64,000 nucleotides of DNA from positions 186,001 to 250,000 of the forward strand of contig VSOZ01000001.1 in assembly GCA_009775095.1 (NCBI GenBank), read 5' to 3'. This DNA is from Muribaculum sp. (GTDB lineage: Bacteria > Bacteroidota > Bacteroidia > Bacteroidales > Muribaculaceae). The notes under the pieces are model-generated. The model saw only the letters and a program-made list of their open reading frames with translations, had not been told where the DNA came from and did no database searches. Below are positions 51,025 through 60,330 of the stretch, piece by piece. Both the position numbers and the translations under genes were made by a program. The first letter of the stretch is position 1. The number at the start of each line of letters is the position of its first letter.

Positions 51025-51921
51025 TCAACTTTCAGAATTTTTTATTGTGTCAAAGATAGCAATTAATTGCTCAAGTTCAGCCTCATTTTTAAAGGGGAAA
51101 GTAATTTTTCCCCGTCCTTGCGGGTTGCAGGTAAACTGGACCGGAGTATGGAAAGAAGCGCTTAAGTGCTTCTTAAGTATATCAAAATCCTTATCGGTCA
51201 TACGCATCGGCGCCGGCTTCTGCGGCACCTCGGCCCCCTCGGCGGCAGCCTGATAAGCCTTGGCAAGCTCTTCGACCTTTCTTACCGAGAGACCATGTTT
51301 TATTATCTCGTTATAAAGCTTCAGCTGCAATGAAGGCTTCTCGATTGACAGCAACGCCCTCGCATGGCCCATGTCGACACGCTTGTCACGCAGTCCGAGC
51401 TGTACTTCGGCAGGCAGCTTGAGCAGGCGCAGGAAGTTGGCTATGGTGGCGCGTTTTTTTCCTATACGTTCGCTAAGCCGCTCTTGTGTAAGGCTATATT
51501 GGTCGATCAGCTTCTTGAACGTAAGAGCTATCTCAATGGCATTCAGGTCCTCGCGCTGTATATTCTCGATAAGCGCCATCTCCGTCAACTCGCTGTCATT
51601 GGCGGTGCGTATATAGGCCGGCACCGATGTAAGGCCCGCTTTTATGGCGGCACGGTAACGGCGTTCTCCGGCTATTATCTGGTAAGAGTCGGGACCGGTC
51701 TTTCGCAGCGACAACGGCTGTATGATACCGAGTTCCCGAATGGACGACGCAAGTTCGTCGAGCGCCTCTTCGTCAAAAGTCGTACGCGGTTGGTCGGGAT
51801 TGGGAGATATTGAGGCTACATCTATGTCGTTGATTGCCGATGAGCCGCGTGCGGGCACATCATCCATCGATATCAGGGAGTCGAGTCCCCGGCCGAGTGC
51901 ATTGCGTTTTACTGATGCCAT
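51025..51921 (-). CDS. parB: Chromosome partitioning protein ParB
   Basis: CTP-dependent clamp that loads at parS sites and spreads along DNA. Motifs are SISPNPDQPRTTFDEEALDE, ELGIIQPLSLRKTG, the CTP-binding region IIAGERRYRAAIKAGL and ALIENIQREDLNAIEIALTF, and the helix-turn-helix segment LTQERLSERIGKKRATIANF. The basic C-terminus contributes to dimerisation. The length of 298 residues is normal. It is 27 bases downstream of parA. No clear parS sequence was found in the window. Confidence 0.96.
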   Translation of the reverse strand: MASVKRNALGRGLDSLISMDDVPARGSSAINDIDVASISPNPDQPRTTFDEEALDELASSIRELGIIQPLSLRKTGPDSYQIIAGERRYRAAIKAGLTSVPAYIRTANDSELTEMALIENIQREDLNAIEIALTFKKLIDQYSLTQERLSERIGKKRATIANFLRLLKLPAEVQLGLRDKRVDMGHARALLSIEKPSLQLKLYNEIIKHGLSVRKVEELAKAYQAAAEGAEVPQKPAPMRMTDKDFDILKKHLSASFHTPVQFTCNPQGRGKITFPFKNEAELEQLIAIFDTIKNSES

Positions 51922-51948
51922 GGTGTCAAATAATTTAAGAGGGTTTTA

Positions 51949-52728
51949 TTACGCAGACGCCTGCTTGCGATGTTTGGCTATAAGCTCTTTGGCGAGCATG
52001 GTATGGCTTGTGGCTCCGCGGCTCTCCGGATCGTATATAAGAGCTGGAAGTCCGTGAGAAGGCGCCTCACTCAGACGTATGTTGCGAGGTATGACGGTGT
52101 TGAAGACCATATCGCCGAAATGCCCTTTCAGCTCCTCGTATATCTGGTTGGCCAGACGCAGACGCGCGTCGTACATAGTCAGTAGAAATCCTTCTATTTC
52201 AAGCCCGGGGTTCAGCCGCGACTTTATAATTCTGATTGTATTGAGCAACTTGCTTATACCCTCGAGAGCGAAATATTCGGCCTGAACGGGTATTATGACC
52301 GAATGTGCCGCGGTAAGCGCATTGACAGTAATAAGGCCGAGCGACGGAGAACAGTCGATGAGTATGTAGTCGTATTTGTCGACGATCGGAGCAAGGACTT
52401 CCTGAAGCACGCGCTCACGATTGGGTTTGTTTACAAGCTCAAGCTCGGCTCCGGCAAGGTCTATGCGCGAACCCACAAGTTCGAGGCCGTCGACACATGT
52501 GGCGACCTGCGACCCCTCGACCGGATAGTTGTCGACAAGACATTCGTAAATCGACGACGACATGCTCTTGGGATCGATGCCGTAGCCCGAAGTGGCGTTG
52601 GCCTGCGGATCGGCGTCTATTATCAGCACCTTCTTACCCTGCGAGGCAAGCGACGCCGCCAAGTTTATCGTAGTGGTGGTCTTGCCCACCCCGCCCTTCT
52701 GATTGGCAATTGCAATAATTTTACCCAT
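51949..52728 (-). CDS. parA: Chromosome partitioning ATPase ParA (Soj)
   Basis: Deviant Walker ATPase that moves ParB-parS complexes on the nucleoid. The signature KGGVGKTTTTINLAASLA (residues 10-27) has the extra Lys of the family. IDADPQANATSGYGI, ILIDCSPSLGLITVNALTAA and ITVNALTAAHSVIIPVQAEY follow. The length of 259 residues fits chromosomal ParA. It starts the parAB-DUF5683-transglycosylase run, with a promoter-like box 22 bases upstream of its ATG. Confidence 0.97.
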   Translation of the reverse strand: MGKIIAIANQKGGVGKTTTTINLAASLASQGKKVLIIDADPQANATSGYGIDPKSMSSSIYECLVDNYPVEGSQVATCVDGLELVGSRIDLAGAELELVNKPNRERVLQEVLAPIVDKYDYILIDCSPSLGLITVNALTAAHSVIIPVQAEYFALEGISKLLNTIRIIKSRLNPGLEIEGFLLTMYDARLRLANQIYEELKGHFGDMVFNTVIPRNIRLSEAPSHGLPALIYDPESRGATSHTMLAKELIAKHRKQASA

Positions 52729-52749
52729 AAGTACTTACTATTAGCAACA

Positions 52750-52757
52750 CAAAGGTA
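52750..52757 (-). promoter_or_regulatory. Candidate -7 box (TACCTTTG) for parAB
   Basis: The plus-strand CAAAGGTA reads TACCTTTG on the minus strand, giving a short leader of about 16 bases before the parA ATG. Confidence 0.6.
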
Positions 52758-52866
52758 GTGATTTATATTGAATTGACCTCGCTTAAAGACAACTCAAAAT
52801 GAGTTAAATGTTGATAAGTGAGCACTTATGTTGATAACAGCGGCTATCTATATCGTGTTTTTTCAC

Positions 52867-52874
52867 TATTTTTG
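52867..52874 (+). promoter_or_regulatory. Candidate -7 box (TATTTTTG) for surE
   Basis: TATTTTTG 17 bases before the surE ATG at 52892. It is divergent from the parA promoter. Confidence 0.6.
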
Positions 52875-52891
52875 CATAAAATAGCAACCTT

Positions 52892-53659
52892 ATGAATAAA
52901 AAACGCTTACTCATACTCGTGACCAACGATGACGGCATTGACGCGCCGGGCATACACCAACTCATAGACTATGTGAAAGATATGGGCGAAATAGTAGCCG
53001 TAGCCCCCGACTCACCCAATTCCGGACAGTCATCGGCCATATCGGTGAATAAAGTATTGAAAATCACAAACCATCCCGACTATAACGGAGCACGTATGTA
53101 CTCTGTCAACGGCACCCCCGTGGACTGCGTAAAGCTCGGCATGCACGCCTTGCTCGACCGCAAGCCCGACCTGATTCTCTCAGGCATAAACCACGGCTCA
53201 AACTCCGGCAACTCGATCATATACTCCGGCACCATGGGTGCTGTGCTCGAAGGATGCATGCTTGGCATACCCTCGATAGGCTACTCTTTTCACAGCCATG
53301 ACCAGAAGCGCGACATATCGGCGTGCCGCCATGTCGTAGAGACAATAACCTCACGCGTGATTGAGCACGGACTACCTCACGACATATGCCTGAATGTAAA
53401 CGTACCTAAGTGTGAATCGGTATGCGGCATAAAAACTGTAAGAGCCGCTCGCGGCTACTGGACAGAAGAGTACGCGGAGTATACCGACCCGCACGGGCAA
53501 CCGTTCTACTGGCTGACAGGCAAGTTCCACAACGAAGAGCCCGACAACCCGGAGACAGATCTGTACTGGACCGACCGCGGATACGCTTCGGTGGTGCCAT
53601 GTCATCCCGACCAATCGGCGCCCGGCATGATAACTGAAATAGAAAATCTGTTAAGCTAA
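52892..53659 (+). CDS. surE: 5'/3'-nucleotidase SurE
   Basis: Metal-dependent survival-protein phosphatase acting on nucleoside monophosphates. The metal site TNDDGIDAPGIHQL is at the N-terminus, followed by VAPDSPNSGQSSAISV, SVNGTPVDCVKLG and LILSGINHGSNSGNSIIYSG, the classical SurE signature. The length of 255 residues is normal. Its last four bases overlap the stop of the convergent EFR1 gene, with no terminator between them. Confidence 0.97.
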   Translation: MNKKRLLILVTNDDGIDAPGIHQLIDYVKDMGEIVAVAPDSPNSGQSSAISVNKVLKITNHPDYNGARMYSVNGTPVDCVKLGMHALLDRKPDLILSGINHGSNSGNSIIYSGTMGAVLEGCMLGIPSIGYSFHSHDQKRDISACRHVVETITSRVIEHGLPHDICLNVNVPKCESVCGIKTVRAARGYWTEEYAEYTDPHGQPFYWLTGKFHNEEPDNPETDLYWTDRGYASVVPCHPDQSAPGMITEIENLLS

Positions 53660-54414
53660 CGCAAGGGGCAGTTGTACTGCCCTTTCTTTTTGGTGCGGCG
53701 GCCATAAGCCACGGCATGTGACGGACAGGCATGATAACAGGCCTGACAGAAAGCGCAATTGTCGCCCCACACCGGACGTTTGGCAGCATCCTGACGCACA
53801 TTGAACATAGGGCATCGCGCCACACAACGGCCACACCCCACACAGCGCCGCCTATCCACCCTGAAAGGCCGCGGCGAGGTCATGAATGCCATGAACAGCG
53901 GATAGATGACCCGCGACTTAAGCCATGGCAAAGCCCCTGTGACCACATCATCGCCCGTATATCCTCCCGCTATACGCGAAGCCACATAATCTATGCGCGC
54001 TTTGCTCTTTTCAAGTTTTTCACGCTCAACACTTTCGGAGTCCACATCAAAACCGGGTAAAAGCACATACGTGTTGGGCATCCGGACCGAATAAGCACCG
54101 GAAGCCAATCCGTGACAGCGCTCCACAAGCCGTCGCCACTGTTTATGTGCAAGACCTATGTCATCACCGCAAGTACATACCATGTAATGACAGCCCGCAA
54201 TAGGCGGCATACGGCGTATAAACCGCTCTACGACTTTCGGCAAGCCCCAAGAGTGCACGGGAAAGACCCAGACGGTAACCTCGTCGGCACTGTGAAAGCG
54301 CTCGGGGCGCAGCAACGAAGCGGCATCTATGCCGGTTATTTTCTGGTCAAGCGCCTGTCCGAGGCAGCGGGCCACATATCGCGAGTTGCCGGTACCGGAG
54401 AAGCAATATATCAT
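53656..54414 (-). CDS. EFR1-type flavodoxin plus 2x[4Fe-4S] ferredoxin fusion
   Basis: Small electron carrier with an N-terminal flavodoxin-like half (IYCFSGTGNSRYVARCLGQA, binding FMN phosphate through SGTGNS) and a C-terminal bacterial-type ferredoxin with two clusters (CVGCGRCVARCPMF and CAFCQACYHACPSHAV, residues about 190-235). The length of 252 residues fits the EFR1 family of anaerobes. Redox partners are unknown. It overlaps the upstream Smr gene by 4 bases and runs tail to tail into surE. Confidence 0.93.
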   Translation of the reverse strand: MIYCFSGTGNSRYVARCLGQALDQKITGIDAASLLRPERFHSADEVTVWVFPVHSWGLPKVVERFIRRMPPIAGCHYMVCTCGDDIGLAHKQWRRLVERCHGLASGAYSVRMPNTYVLLPGFDVDSESVEREKLEKSKARIDYVASRIAGGYTGDDVVTGALPWLKSRVIYPLFMAFMTSPRPFRVDRRRCVGCGRCVARCPMFNVRQDAAKRPVWGDNCAFCQACYHACPSHAVAYGRRTKKKGQYNCPLR

Positions 54415-55457
54415 CTTATAGTAACCTGTGTGGCGCCGAAGCCATATTCACGAAATGACGCATCCTGCACATCGCAACTCTTGTATTTGTGCTTTAACTC
54501 TTTTAGAATGGCATTGCGCAGTACACCCTCTCCCTTGCCGTGTATAAATACGATTTTCACACCCTTGTTCTTAAGGTTGTCGTTCATGACACGGTTAAAT
54601 TCCTCCATCTGCACCTGAAGTATATCGGCGTTGTCGAGGCCGGCCGTAGTATCAAGAAGTTCATTGACATGCAGGTCCACCTCTATAATGTCGCCTTTAC
54701 GCGGATTTTTGGTCACCGGACTCTTTGCTGGCCTGTCTACACCTTTTTTTCGGGCTATACTCTCCTCAAGCCTCGAACTGTCAATCGACACAGGCCGTTG
54801 CGGTATGTCGTTTTTAACTATATCAAATGCTATTACGGGACTATCGAAGTAGACATTGTCATGAAAGCAGTGAAGCTTGAAAAACTTCGTTGTATCTACA
54901 GCATACTCCACCGCAACTGGCGCTTTAAGCTTAAACTCCCTGTCACGCTTGAAAGCTACATACTGTATGGCCACACGGTCCATTTCCGGCACCATCTCCC
55001 GAGTAATATGTTCGAGATGCACCTGTATCGACGGCTCGACAATACCGGCAAAACGGGTTACCCAACCGTGACCGTCGGCTCGCGTAAGATAAGTGAAATA
55101 CAGATAATAATTGGAGTCGTTTACAAGATATGCGTCATACTCCGTAGTCGACAGATGTTTTATCTCCTCCGGCTCGTAAGCAAGCACTATATTTAGCTTC
55201 TCACCCTCAGGCGTCTCTTCGGTCCGGTCGTCTTCTTTCTGTGGTTTTGACTCGGATACGACAACCGAAGGGGGTGCCACAAACTTGCTCTGCGCAGCTG
55301 CTTTAGGTTGCGCCGGAGCCACCACAACACACTCTTTCAAAAGCACGGGTGTCTCAAAACCGTCCTCATCAACATATGCTATATCATCTTCAATCCTTAC
55401 TATGCGGCCGCCTCCGACTGAATTCAGAAAACGCACCATATCTCCTGTCTGTGCCAT
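54411..55457 (-). CDS. DUF2027 and Smr domain protein
   Basis: 348 residues. An N-terminal SH3-like segment (VRFLNSVGGGRIVRIEDDIA) is followed by a Pro/Ala/Glu-rich linker, a central DUF2027 region (about 90-215) and a C-terminal Smr domain (about 255-348; EVDLHVNELLDTTAGLDNAD, IVFIHGKGEGVLRNAILKEL). Smr domains cut or bind nucleic acids; in MutS2-related proteins they act on ribosome collisions or branched DNA. It is co-translated with EFR1. The function is not known in detail. Confidence 0.9.
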   Translation of the reverse strand: MAQTGDMVRFLNSVGGGRIVRIEDDIAYVDEDGFETPVLLKECVVVAPAQPKAAAQSKFVAPPSVVVSESKPQKEDDRTEETPEGEKLNIVLAYEPEEIKHLSTTEYDAYLVNDSNYYLYFTYLTRADGHGWVTRFAGIVEPSIQVHLEHITREMVPEMDRVAIQYVAFKRDREFKLKAPVAVEYAVDTTKFFKLHCFHDNVYFDSPVIAFDIVKNDIPQRPVSIDSSRLEESIARKKGVDRPAKSPVTKNPRKGDIIEVDLHVNELLDTTAGLDNADILQVQMEEFNRVMNDNLKNKGVKIVFIHGKGEGVLRNAILKELKHKYKSCDVQDASFREYGFGATQVTIR

Positions 55458-55518
55458 ATGACCTCTTTTTATTTTACCGTAAAGCTACAAATTTTCATAA
55501 AAATTCTTGCAATTATTT

Positions 55519-55548
55519 TTTGAATATTAAAAATTTAACATACCTTTG
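55519..55548 (+). promoter_or_regulatory. Promoter of the outer-membrane barrel gene
   Basis: TTTG (55519-55522) and TACCTTTG (55541-55548) with an 18-base spacer fit the Bacteroidetes consensus. The leader to the ATG at 55615 is about 60 bases. Confidence 0.72.
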
Positions 55549-55614
55549 CGGTGCAATAGTATTGCACACAACTACAACACCACATCGCAAAGTATTAATA
55601 ACCCCAATATATTA

Positions 55615-58068
55615 ATGATAATGAAAAAAGCATTTTGTCTATTGTTGCTTGTGTCAATGGCCGCTTTATGCGCCAATGCCCAATATAAAGTATCAGGCGA
55701 AGTTGTTGACTCTACCGATACGGGCGAATCATATGTCACCATAAGGGTATACCGCGAAGTCGATCTGAAGAAACCGGTAGCCATAGGCACGTCAGACATT
55801 GACGGCAACTTCACGCAGACCCTCCCCGGTACAGGCAACTATGTATTGCGTATAACCTCTGTGGGCAAGACTCCGACAGAGATCAAATTCAGCCTCGACT
55901 CCACTCATCCCACAAAGGATTTCGGAAAGATCGTCATGCATATGTCGGAAAACACACTCGGCGAAGTCGAAGTCGTGGCCCAACGGCCGCTTGTAGTGTC
56001 GGAGGTAGACCGCATATCATACGACGTGCAAGGCGATGAAGATTCCAAGACCAGCACCATAATCGAGATGCTGCGCAAAGTGCCCATGGTCACGGTCGAC
56101 GGCAACAACGAGATTCGCGTGAAGGGCGAGACCAACTTCAAGATATACAAAAACGGCAGGCCCAACAACTCGTTTACCAACAATCCGAAAGAGGTGTTAA
56201 GTTCAATACCGGCCTCAATGATAAAACGTATAGAAGTTATAACGGAGCCGGGAGCGAAATACGACGCCGAGGGTGTGGGCGGCATTCTCAACATCGTCAC
56301 TGTGGATGACATGAAAGTAAAAGGCGTGATAGGCAATCTGTTTGCATCATACGATACAAAAGGCATCCCTAATTTGGGCGCCTATCTCACCACGCAGATC
56401 GACAAATTCACGGCATCTGTCAATTACGGATATTTCGGCATGAGCGAGAGAGGCACCCGTAACCATACTTCATCAGAATATCTCTATCGACAATCAGGCG
56501 ACACCCAGCGCTACGACAACACTTCGACCAATAAAGGATACGGCAACTACATGTCATTCGAAGCCAGCTACGAACCGGATTCACTTAATCTTATAACCGC
56601 GGCATTCGACGGCTTCTTTTACAAAGTAAAGCCTACAGGCAGTTCGACGACATCATTTTTCAACAATGTCGGCGACAGGTTGTACGGCTACTCCGACCAT
56701 TATAACTTTCCGGATTACAACAACTACAATTTCGCGGGGAAGCTGGACTACCAGCGACTTACACGTCACAAAGGAGAATCTATAGTGCTATCATATCTGC
56801 TTAACACCACTACCAACAAGAGCACACAGTATAATGAATTGTATGACCTCTTCAATCCGCCTTTTGATTATACATCCTATTATACCGACAACAACCAGCA
56901 CTTCTGGGAGCATACATTTCAGGCCGATTATACAAGGCCTATAGGCAGCAAACATAAAATCAACGCCGGAGCCAAATATATACTTCGCGACAATAGTAGC
57001 GAGACCGAACAGCGCTACGACAACTCGGCGACCAACGCCACTGACTTCTCGCATAACACACAGGTAGCGGCTCTATACGCCGAATACATGTTCAACTCCG
57101 GCCCTATAGGCGCACGTGCCGGATTAAGATACGAGTACTCCTACCTCGCGGCAAAGTTCAAGGACGGCAAAACTCCCGACTTTCATCAAGACCTCAACGA
57201 CATAGTGCCGACCATAGGGGCCAACTGGCGCATAAATCCGGCCAACAGCCTAAATTTCACGTTCAGTTCACGTATAAACCGACCCGGTATATCATACCTT
57301 AACCCGGCTGTAATCACGACTCCGACATCAGTGTCGCAAGGCAACCCCGACCTGTCAAGCGCCCACAGTTACTCTCTGCGCATGTCTTACATGCTTATGA
57401 AACCCAGAATCACCCTTAATACCTCGGTAAGCTATGACTTCTGCAACGAACAGATAACTCAAGTTTCGGAGGTTCGCGACAATATCATCTACAACAGCTA
57501 CGGCAATGTAGGTCGTGCACGACGGTTGTCATGTAACGGCTACATACAATGGCGGGCTACTCCGAAGACCTCAATTATGCTTAACGCATTAGGCGGATAC
57601 TCCAAGCTCGCAAACCCATCACTCGGACTCTCCAACAGTCGATGGACATGGGGCTTTTACGCCCAAGCATCACAACAGCTTCCGTGGATGCTGCGTATCG
57701 AAGCTTTAGGAGGGCGTTTCAGCTCTGGTATATATGATTTGTACGGACGCACTTCGGCCATGTATTTTCACAGCATAACCCTGTCACGCTCATTCCTGAA
57801 AGAGAATCGACTCTCGGTAAGAATAAATGCACAGAACCCGTTCGGACCAACCGATATGAGGCTCAAGAGCTACCGCACCGGCGGCGACTACACCGGGGTC
57901 TCAATAAATTCAAGACATCAGCGCTCTGTAAGCATCACCGTGTCGTGGCGCTTCGGCTCGCTCAACGCACAGGTGAAGAAAACCGTCAAAACCATATCAA
58001 ACGACGACATTGTGGGCGGAGCCCAGACCGGCGCCGCAGAGAGCAACGGCAGCAATACCCCTAAATAA
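55615..58068 (+). CDS. TonB-dependent-receptor-like outer membrane beta-barrel protein with carboxypeptidase-regulatory domain
   Basis: A signal peptide (MKKAFCLLLLVSMAALCANA from the third codon) is followed by a CarboxypepD_reg-like beta-sandwich (about 25-115), a plug domain (LRKVPMVTVDGNNEIRVKGE, IPASMIKRIEVITEPGAKYD, GVGGILNIVT) and a barrel with regular alternation ending near VSWRFGSL. At 818 residues it is the outer membrane beta-barrel family rather than the SusC type, and no SusD follows. The N-terminal TonB box is not obvious. The substrate is unknown. An upstream start in the leader is rejected because it would precede the signal peptide by 23 codons. Confidence 0.92.
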   Translation: MIMKKAFCLLLLVSMAALCANAQYKVSGEVVDSTDTGESYVTIRVYREVDLKKPVAIGTSDIDGNFTQTLPGTGNYVLRITSVGKTPTEIKFSLDSTHPTKDFGKIVMHMSENTLGEVEVVAQRPLVVSEVDRISYDVQGDEDSKTSTIIEMLRKVPMVTVDGNNEIRVKGETNFKIYKNGRPNNSFTNNPKEVLSSIPASMIKRIEVITEPGAKYDAEGVGGILNIVTVDDMKVKGVIGNLFASYDTKGIPNLGAYLTTQIDKFTASVNYGYFGMSERGTRNHTSSEYLYRQSGDTQRYDNTSTNKGYGNYMSFEASYEPDSLNLITAAFDGFFYKVKPTGSSTTSFFNNVGDRLYGYSDHYNFPDYNNYNFAGKLDYQRLTRHKGESIVLSYLLNTTTNKSTQYNELYDLFNPPFDYTSYYTDNNQHFWEHTFQADYTRPIGSKHKINAGAKYILRDNSSETEQRYDNSATNATDFSHNTQVAALYAEYMFNSGPIGARAGLRYEYSYLAAKFKDGKTPDFHQDLNDIVPTIGANWRINPANSLNFTFSSRINRPGISYLNPAVITTPTSVSQGNPDLSSAHSYSLRMSYMLMKPRITLNTSVSYDFCNEQITQVSEVRDNIIYNSYGNVGRARRLSCNGYIQWRATPKTSIMLNALGGYSKLANPSLGLSNSRWTWGFYAQASQQLPWMLRIEALGGRFSSGIYDLYGRTSAMYFHSITLSRSFLKENRLSVRINAQNPFGPTDMRLKSYRTGGDYTGVSINSRHQRSVSITVSWRFGSLNAQVKKTVKTISNDDIVGGAQTGAAESNGSNTPK

Positions 58069-58082
58069 TCAGAATTAATACG

Positions 58083-58090
58083 TAAATTTG
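58083..58090 (+). promoter_or_regulatory. Candidate -7 box (TAAATTTG) for queA
   Basis: TAAATTTG ends 24 bases before the ATG at 58115. The first TTG of a longer frame is part of the box itself, which argues for the ATG as start. Confidence 0.6.
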
Positions 58091-58114
58091 CGGAAACTTT
58101 TCTACACCGCTTTT

Positions 58115-59332
58115 ATGAACGACGACCCTCATTCGATAAAGATACAGGACTTCGACTATCCGCTGCCCGACGAACGCATAGCCAAGCATCCGCTCGCGCA
58201 ACGCGACAGATGCAAACTGCTCGTACGACGACCCGATGGTACACTCGACACCCGCATATTCACCGACCTGCCCGCACTGCTGCCTGACGACTCGATGCTT
58301 GTATATAACAATACACGCGTCATCAATGCCCGACTTCGCTTCCGCAAGTCAGGCACGGGCGCCACAATTGAAATATTTTGTCTCGAACCGGTCGAACCGG
58401 TCGATTACGCCGTCAGTTTTGCTTCAACGTCATCATGTTCTTGGCTTTGCTTTGTAGGCAATTCAAAACGATGGAAAGAGGGCGACCTCTCTATGCCGCT
58501 TAATGTAGACGGCAAAGAACTGATATTAAAAGCCTCACGTACCGGGCGTGAAGGCAACGCCTCTATCATACGCTTCTCATGGGACGATGCCTCGGTAACA
58601 TTCGCCCGTATAATAGAGAGCGCTGGCGAAATACCGATACCGCCCTACCTCAACCGCAATACGGAAGCGACAGACTCGACCGACTACCAGACAGTATACA
58701 GCCACATAGACGGCTCGGTAGCCGCACCCACGGCAGGACTCCACTTCACCCCCGAGGTCCTTGCCGAAGTCGACCGACGGGGTATAGAACGCCGCGAGCT
58801 GACACTTCATGTAGGCGCCGGAACATTCCAGCCGGTCAAAAGCGACACGATCGGCGACCACGGCATGCACAGCGAGTTTATTGCCGTCAGCCGTTCGCTG
58901 ATACGGGAACTTTCCGAAACCTCGCGCCGCGTCATAGCCGTAGGCACAACATCCGTACGCACACTCGAAAGCCTTTATCACATAGGCTGCCTCATCGGTC
59001 AAGAGAAATGGGATGGAGAAGTGCCGCAATGGTATCCCTACTCCACCGAGCACCCTCGTTTGTCAACAAAAGATGCCCTTGCCAATATCGACAGTTATCT
59101 CGCCGGATGCGGCACCGACACACTAATAGCCTCAACCCGCATAATCATAGCGCCGGGCTACGAGTTCAAGATTGTCGACGGCATCATAACCAACTTTCAT
59201 CAGCCACGCTCCACCCTTCTACTACTTGTATCGGCCTTTGTCGGCGGTGACTGGCGAGCCATGTACGACTACGCACTTGCCGGCGACTACCGCTTTTTAA
59301 GCTACGGCGACGCCTCGTTGCTCCTACAATGA
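58115..59332 (+). CDS. queA: S-adenosylmethionine:tRNA ribosyltransferase-isomerase (QueA)
   Basis: Makes epoxyqueuosine in tRNAs with GUN anticodons by adding the ribosyl part of S-adenosylmethionine to preQ1. Motifs are IQDFDYPLPDERIAKHPLAQ, RDRCKLLV, SMLVYNNTRVINARLRF, AGEIPIPPYLNR, QTVYSHIDGSVAAPTAGLHF and VGAGTFQPVKSDTIGDHGMH. The C-terminus contains IITNFHQPRSTLLLLVSAFVG. The length of 405 residues matches the slightly long Bacteroidetes form. The ATG at 58115 follows the promoter box. Confidence 0.95.
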   Translation: MNDDPHSIKIQDFDYPLPDERIAKHPLAQRDRCKLLVRRPDGTLDTRIFTDLPALLPDDSMLVYNNTRVINARLRFRKSGTGATIEIFCLEPVEPVDYAVSFASTSSCSWLCFVGNSKRWKEGDLSMPLNVDGKELILKASRTGREGNASIIRFSWDDASVTFARIIESAGEIPIPPYLNRNTEATDSTDYQTVYSHIDGSVAAPTAGLHFTPEVLAEVDRRGIERRELTLHVGAGTFQPVKSDTIGDHGMHSEFIAVSRSLIRELSETSRRVIAVGTTSVRTLESLYHIGCLIGQEKWDGEVPQWYPYSTEHPRLSTKDALANIDSYLAGCGTDTLIASTRIIIAPGYEFKIVDGIITNFHQPRSTLLLLVSAFVGGDWRAMYDYALAGDYRFLSYGDASLLLQ

Positions 59333-59335
59333 CAA

Positions 59336-59365
59336 CAAAAAAGGCGACACCTTGCGGCATCGCCT
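59336..59365 (-). terminator. Terminator for the sigma-factor transcript
   Basis: On the minus strand AGGCGA pairs with TCGCCT and is followed by TTTTTTG. It lies about 100 bases beyond the sigma-factor stop and directly after queA. Confidence 0.65.
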
Positions 59366-59462
59366 GAATATCGATCATATGGGTTAATCAATAAATGTAT
59401 TGTGCTAAATAAATGTGTTTTATGTCGTGTTTCCGCGTGTATTGGTTAACTCACAGAAGGAC

Positions 59463-59966
59463 TTAACGGTAGTCTTTCAGCGACTGCTGCAGACGCTGGC
59501 GGGCAAAGAAGATACGGCTCTTGACCGTGCCGAGCGGAAGATTCATCTTTTCGGCTATCTCATTGTACTTATAGCCGGCTACATGCATCGAGAAGGGTAT
59601 GCGGTAGTCGTCGCTGAACGAATTGATGGCGGCGGTGATCTCCTTGGCGGCAACAGAACCTTCGGGGGTCTCGAAGCCCGAGTCCTGCGGAAGATTCAGA
59701 TGATAAAGATCCTCCGTCTGGTCGATGATAGTGGCCGAACGCACTACCTTACGGTAGTTGTTGATGAAGATGTTGCGCATGATTGTGAATACCCAGCCCT
59801 TGAAGTTGACATTGTCCACATACTTGTCCTCATTGTCGAGAGCCTTCAACGTGGTGTCCTGAAGAAGATCGTAAGCGTCATCGCGGTTGGACGTAAGAAT
59901 ATAAGCGAAGTTAAGGAGATTGCTTTGCAAACTTAACAGTTTTGTTTGAAAGTTAGACGAACCCAT
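59463..59966 (-). CDS. ECF-type RNA polymerase sigma factor
   Basis: 167 residues from the ATG at 59966 (a GTG at 60008 would add a Lys/Thr-rich tail). Region 2 shows LLNFAYILTSNRDDAYDLLQ, DTTLKALDNEDKY and GWVFTIMRNIFINNYRK. Region 4 shows IPFSMHVAGYKYNEIAEKMN and PLGTVKSRIFFARQRLQQSL. No anti-sigma gene is adjacent. The leader is structured and AT-rich. It resembles the stand-alone stress-type sigma factors common in Bacteroides; the target genes are unknown. Confidence 0.95.
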   Translation of the reverse strand: MGSSNFQTKLLSLQSNLLNFAYILTSNRDDAYDLLQDTTLKALDNEDKYVDNVNFKGWVFTIMRNIFINNYRKVVRSATIIDQTEDLYHLNLPQDSGFETPEGSVAAKEITAAINSFSDDYRIPFSMHVAGYKYNEIAEKMNLPLGTVKSRIFFARQRLQQSLKDYR

Positions 59967-60330
59967 AGTGATAATTTTTTTAGTTAATGTTTTTATTTCA
60001 ACTCTCACACAAACGTGTTACAAATTGATTACACAGCAAAGATACATAATATTTTTATTATGCAATAGCTTTGGACAATATTTTTTCATCCAAACTCAAT
60101 TTTTAACTATTGTTAATTCGTAAATTGTTAACTATTAGGATTTTGTCATTTCAATTTAATATTTCATAGAAGTTACATTACGTCACACATTCTGTCACAC
60201 GGTACAAAAATACGCTATCTCAGGCTATATCCGGATTTGTTTAAGGGAATATCCATAATGGCGCACGACAATACGCCTATATACACATTAATATATATAT
60301 AGCCGGTAAATTTATAAAGACATCTTATTC
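59967..60330. other. AT-rich intergenic region with the sigma-factor promoter, no gene seen
   Basis: 364 bases. It holds a minus-strand -7 box TATCTTTG (plus CAAAGATA, 60037-60044) for the sigma gene. About 70 bases further lies a repeat TTAACTATT occurring twice, separated by TTAATTCGTAAATTG. Near the menA end is a run of alternating TATA (about 60290-60300). I see no hairpin with a T tract and no short gene with a good start. Confidence 0.6.

Noticed and set aside
51025..52891. Search for a parS site near parAB
   Set aside because: No sequence close to the parS palindrome TGTTTCACGTGAAACA was found in or around the genes, so none is reported.
60285..60305. Alternating TATATATA run before menA as a possible repeat or origin
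   Set aside because: It is short, lies in general AT-rich spacer DNA, and has no DnaA-box cluster around it.
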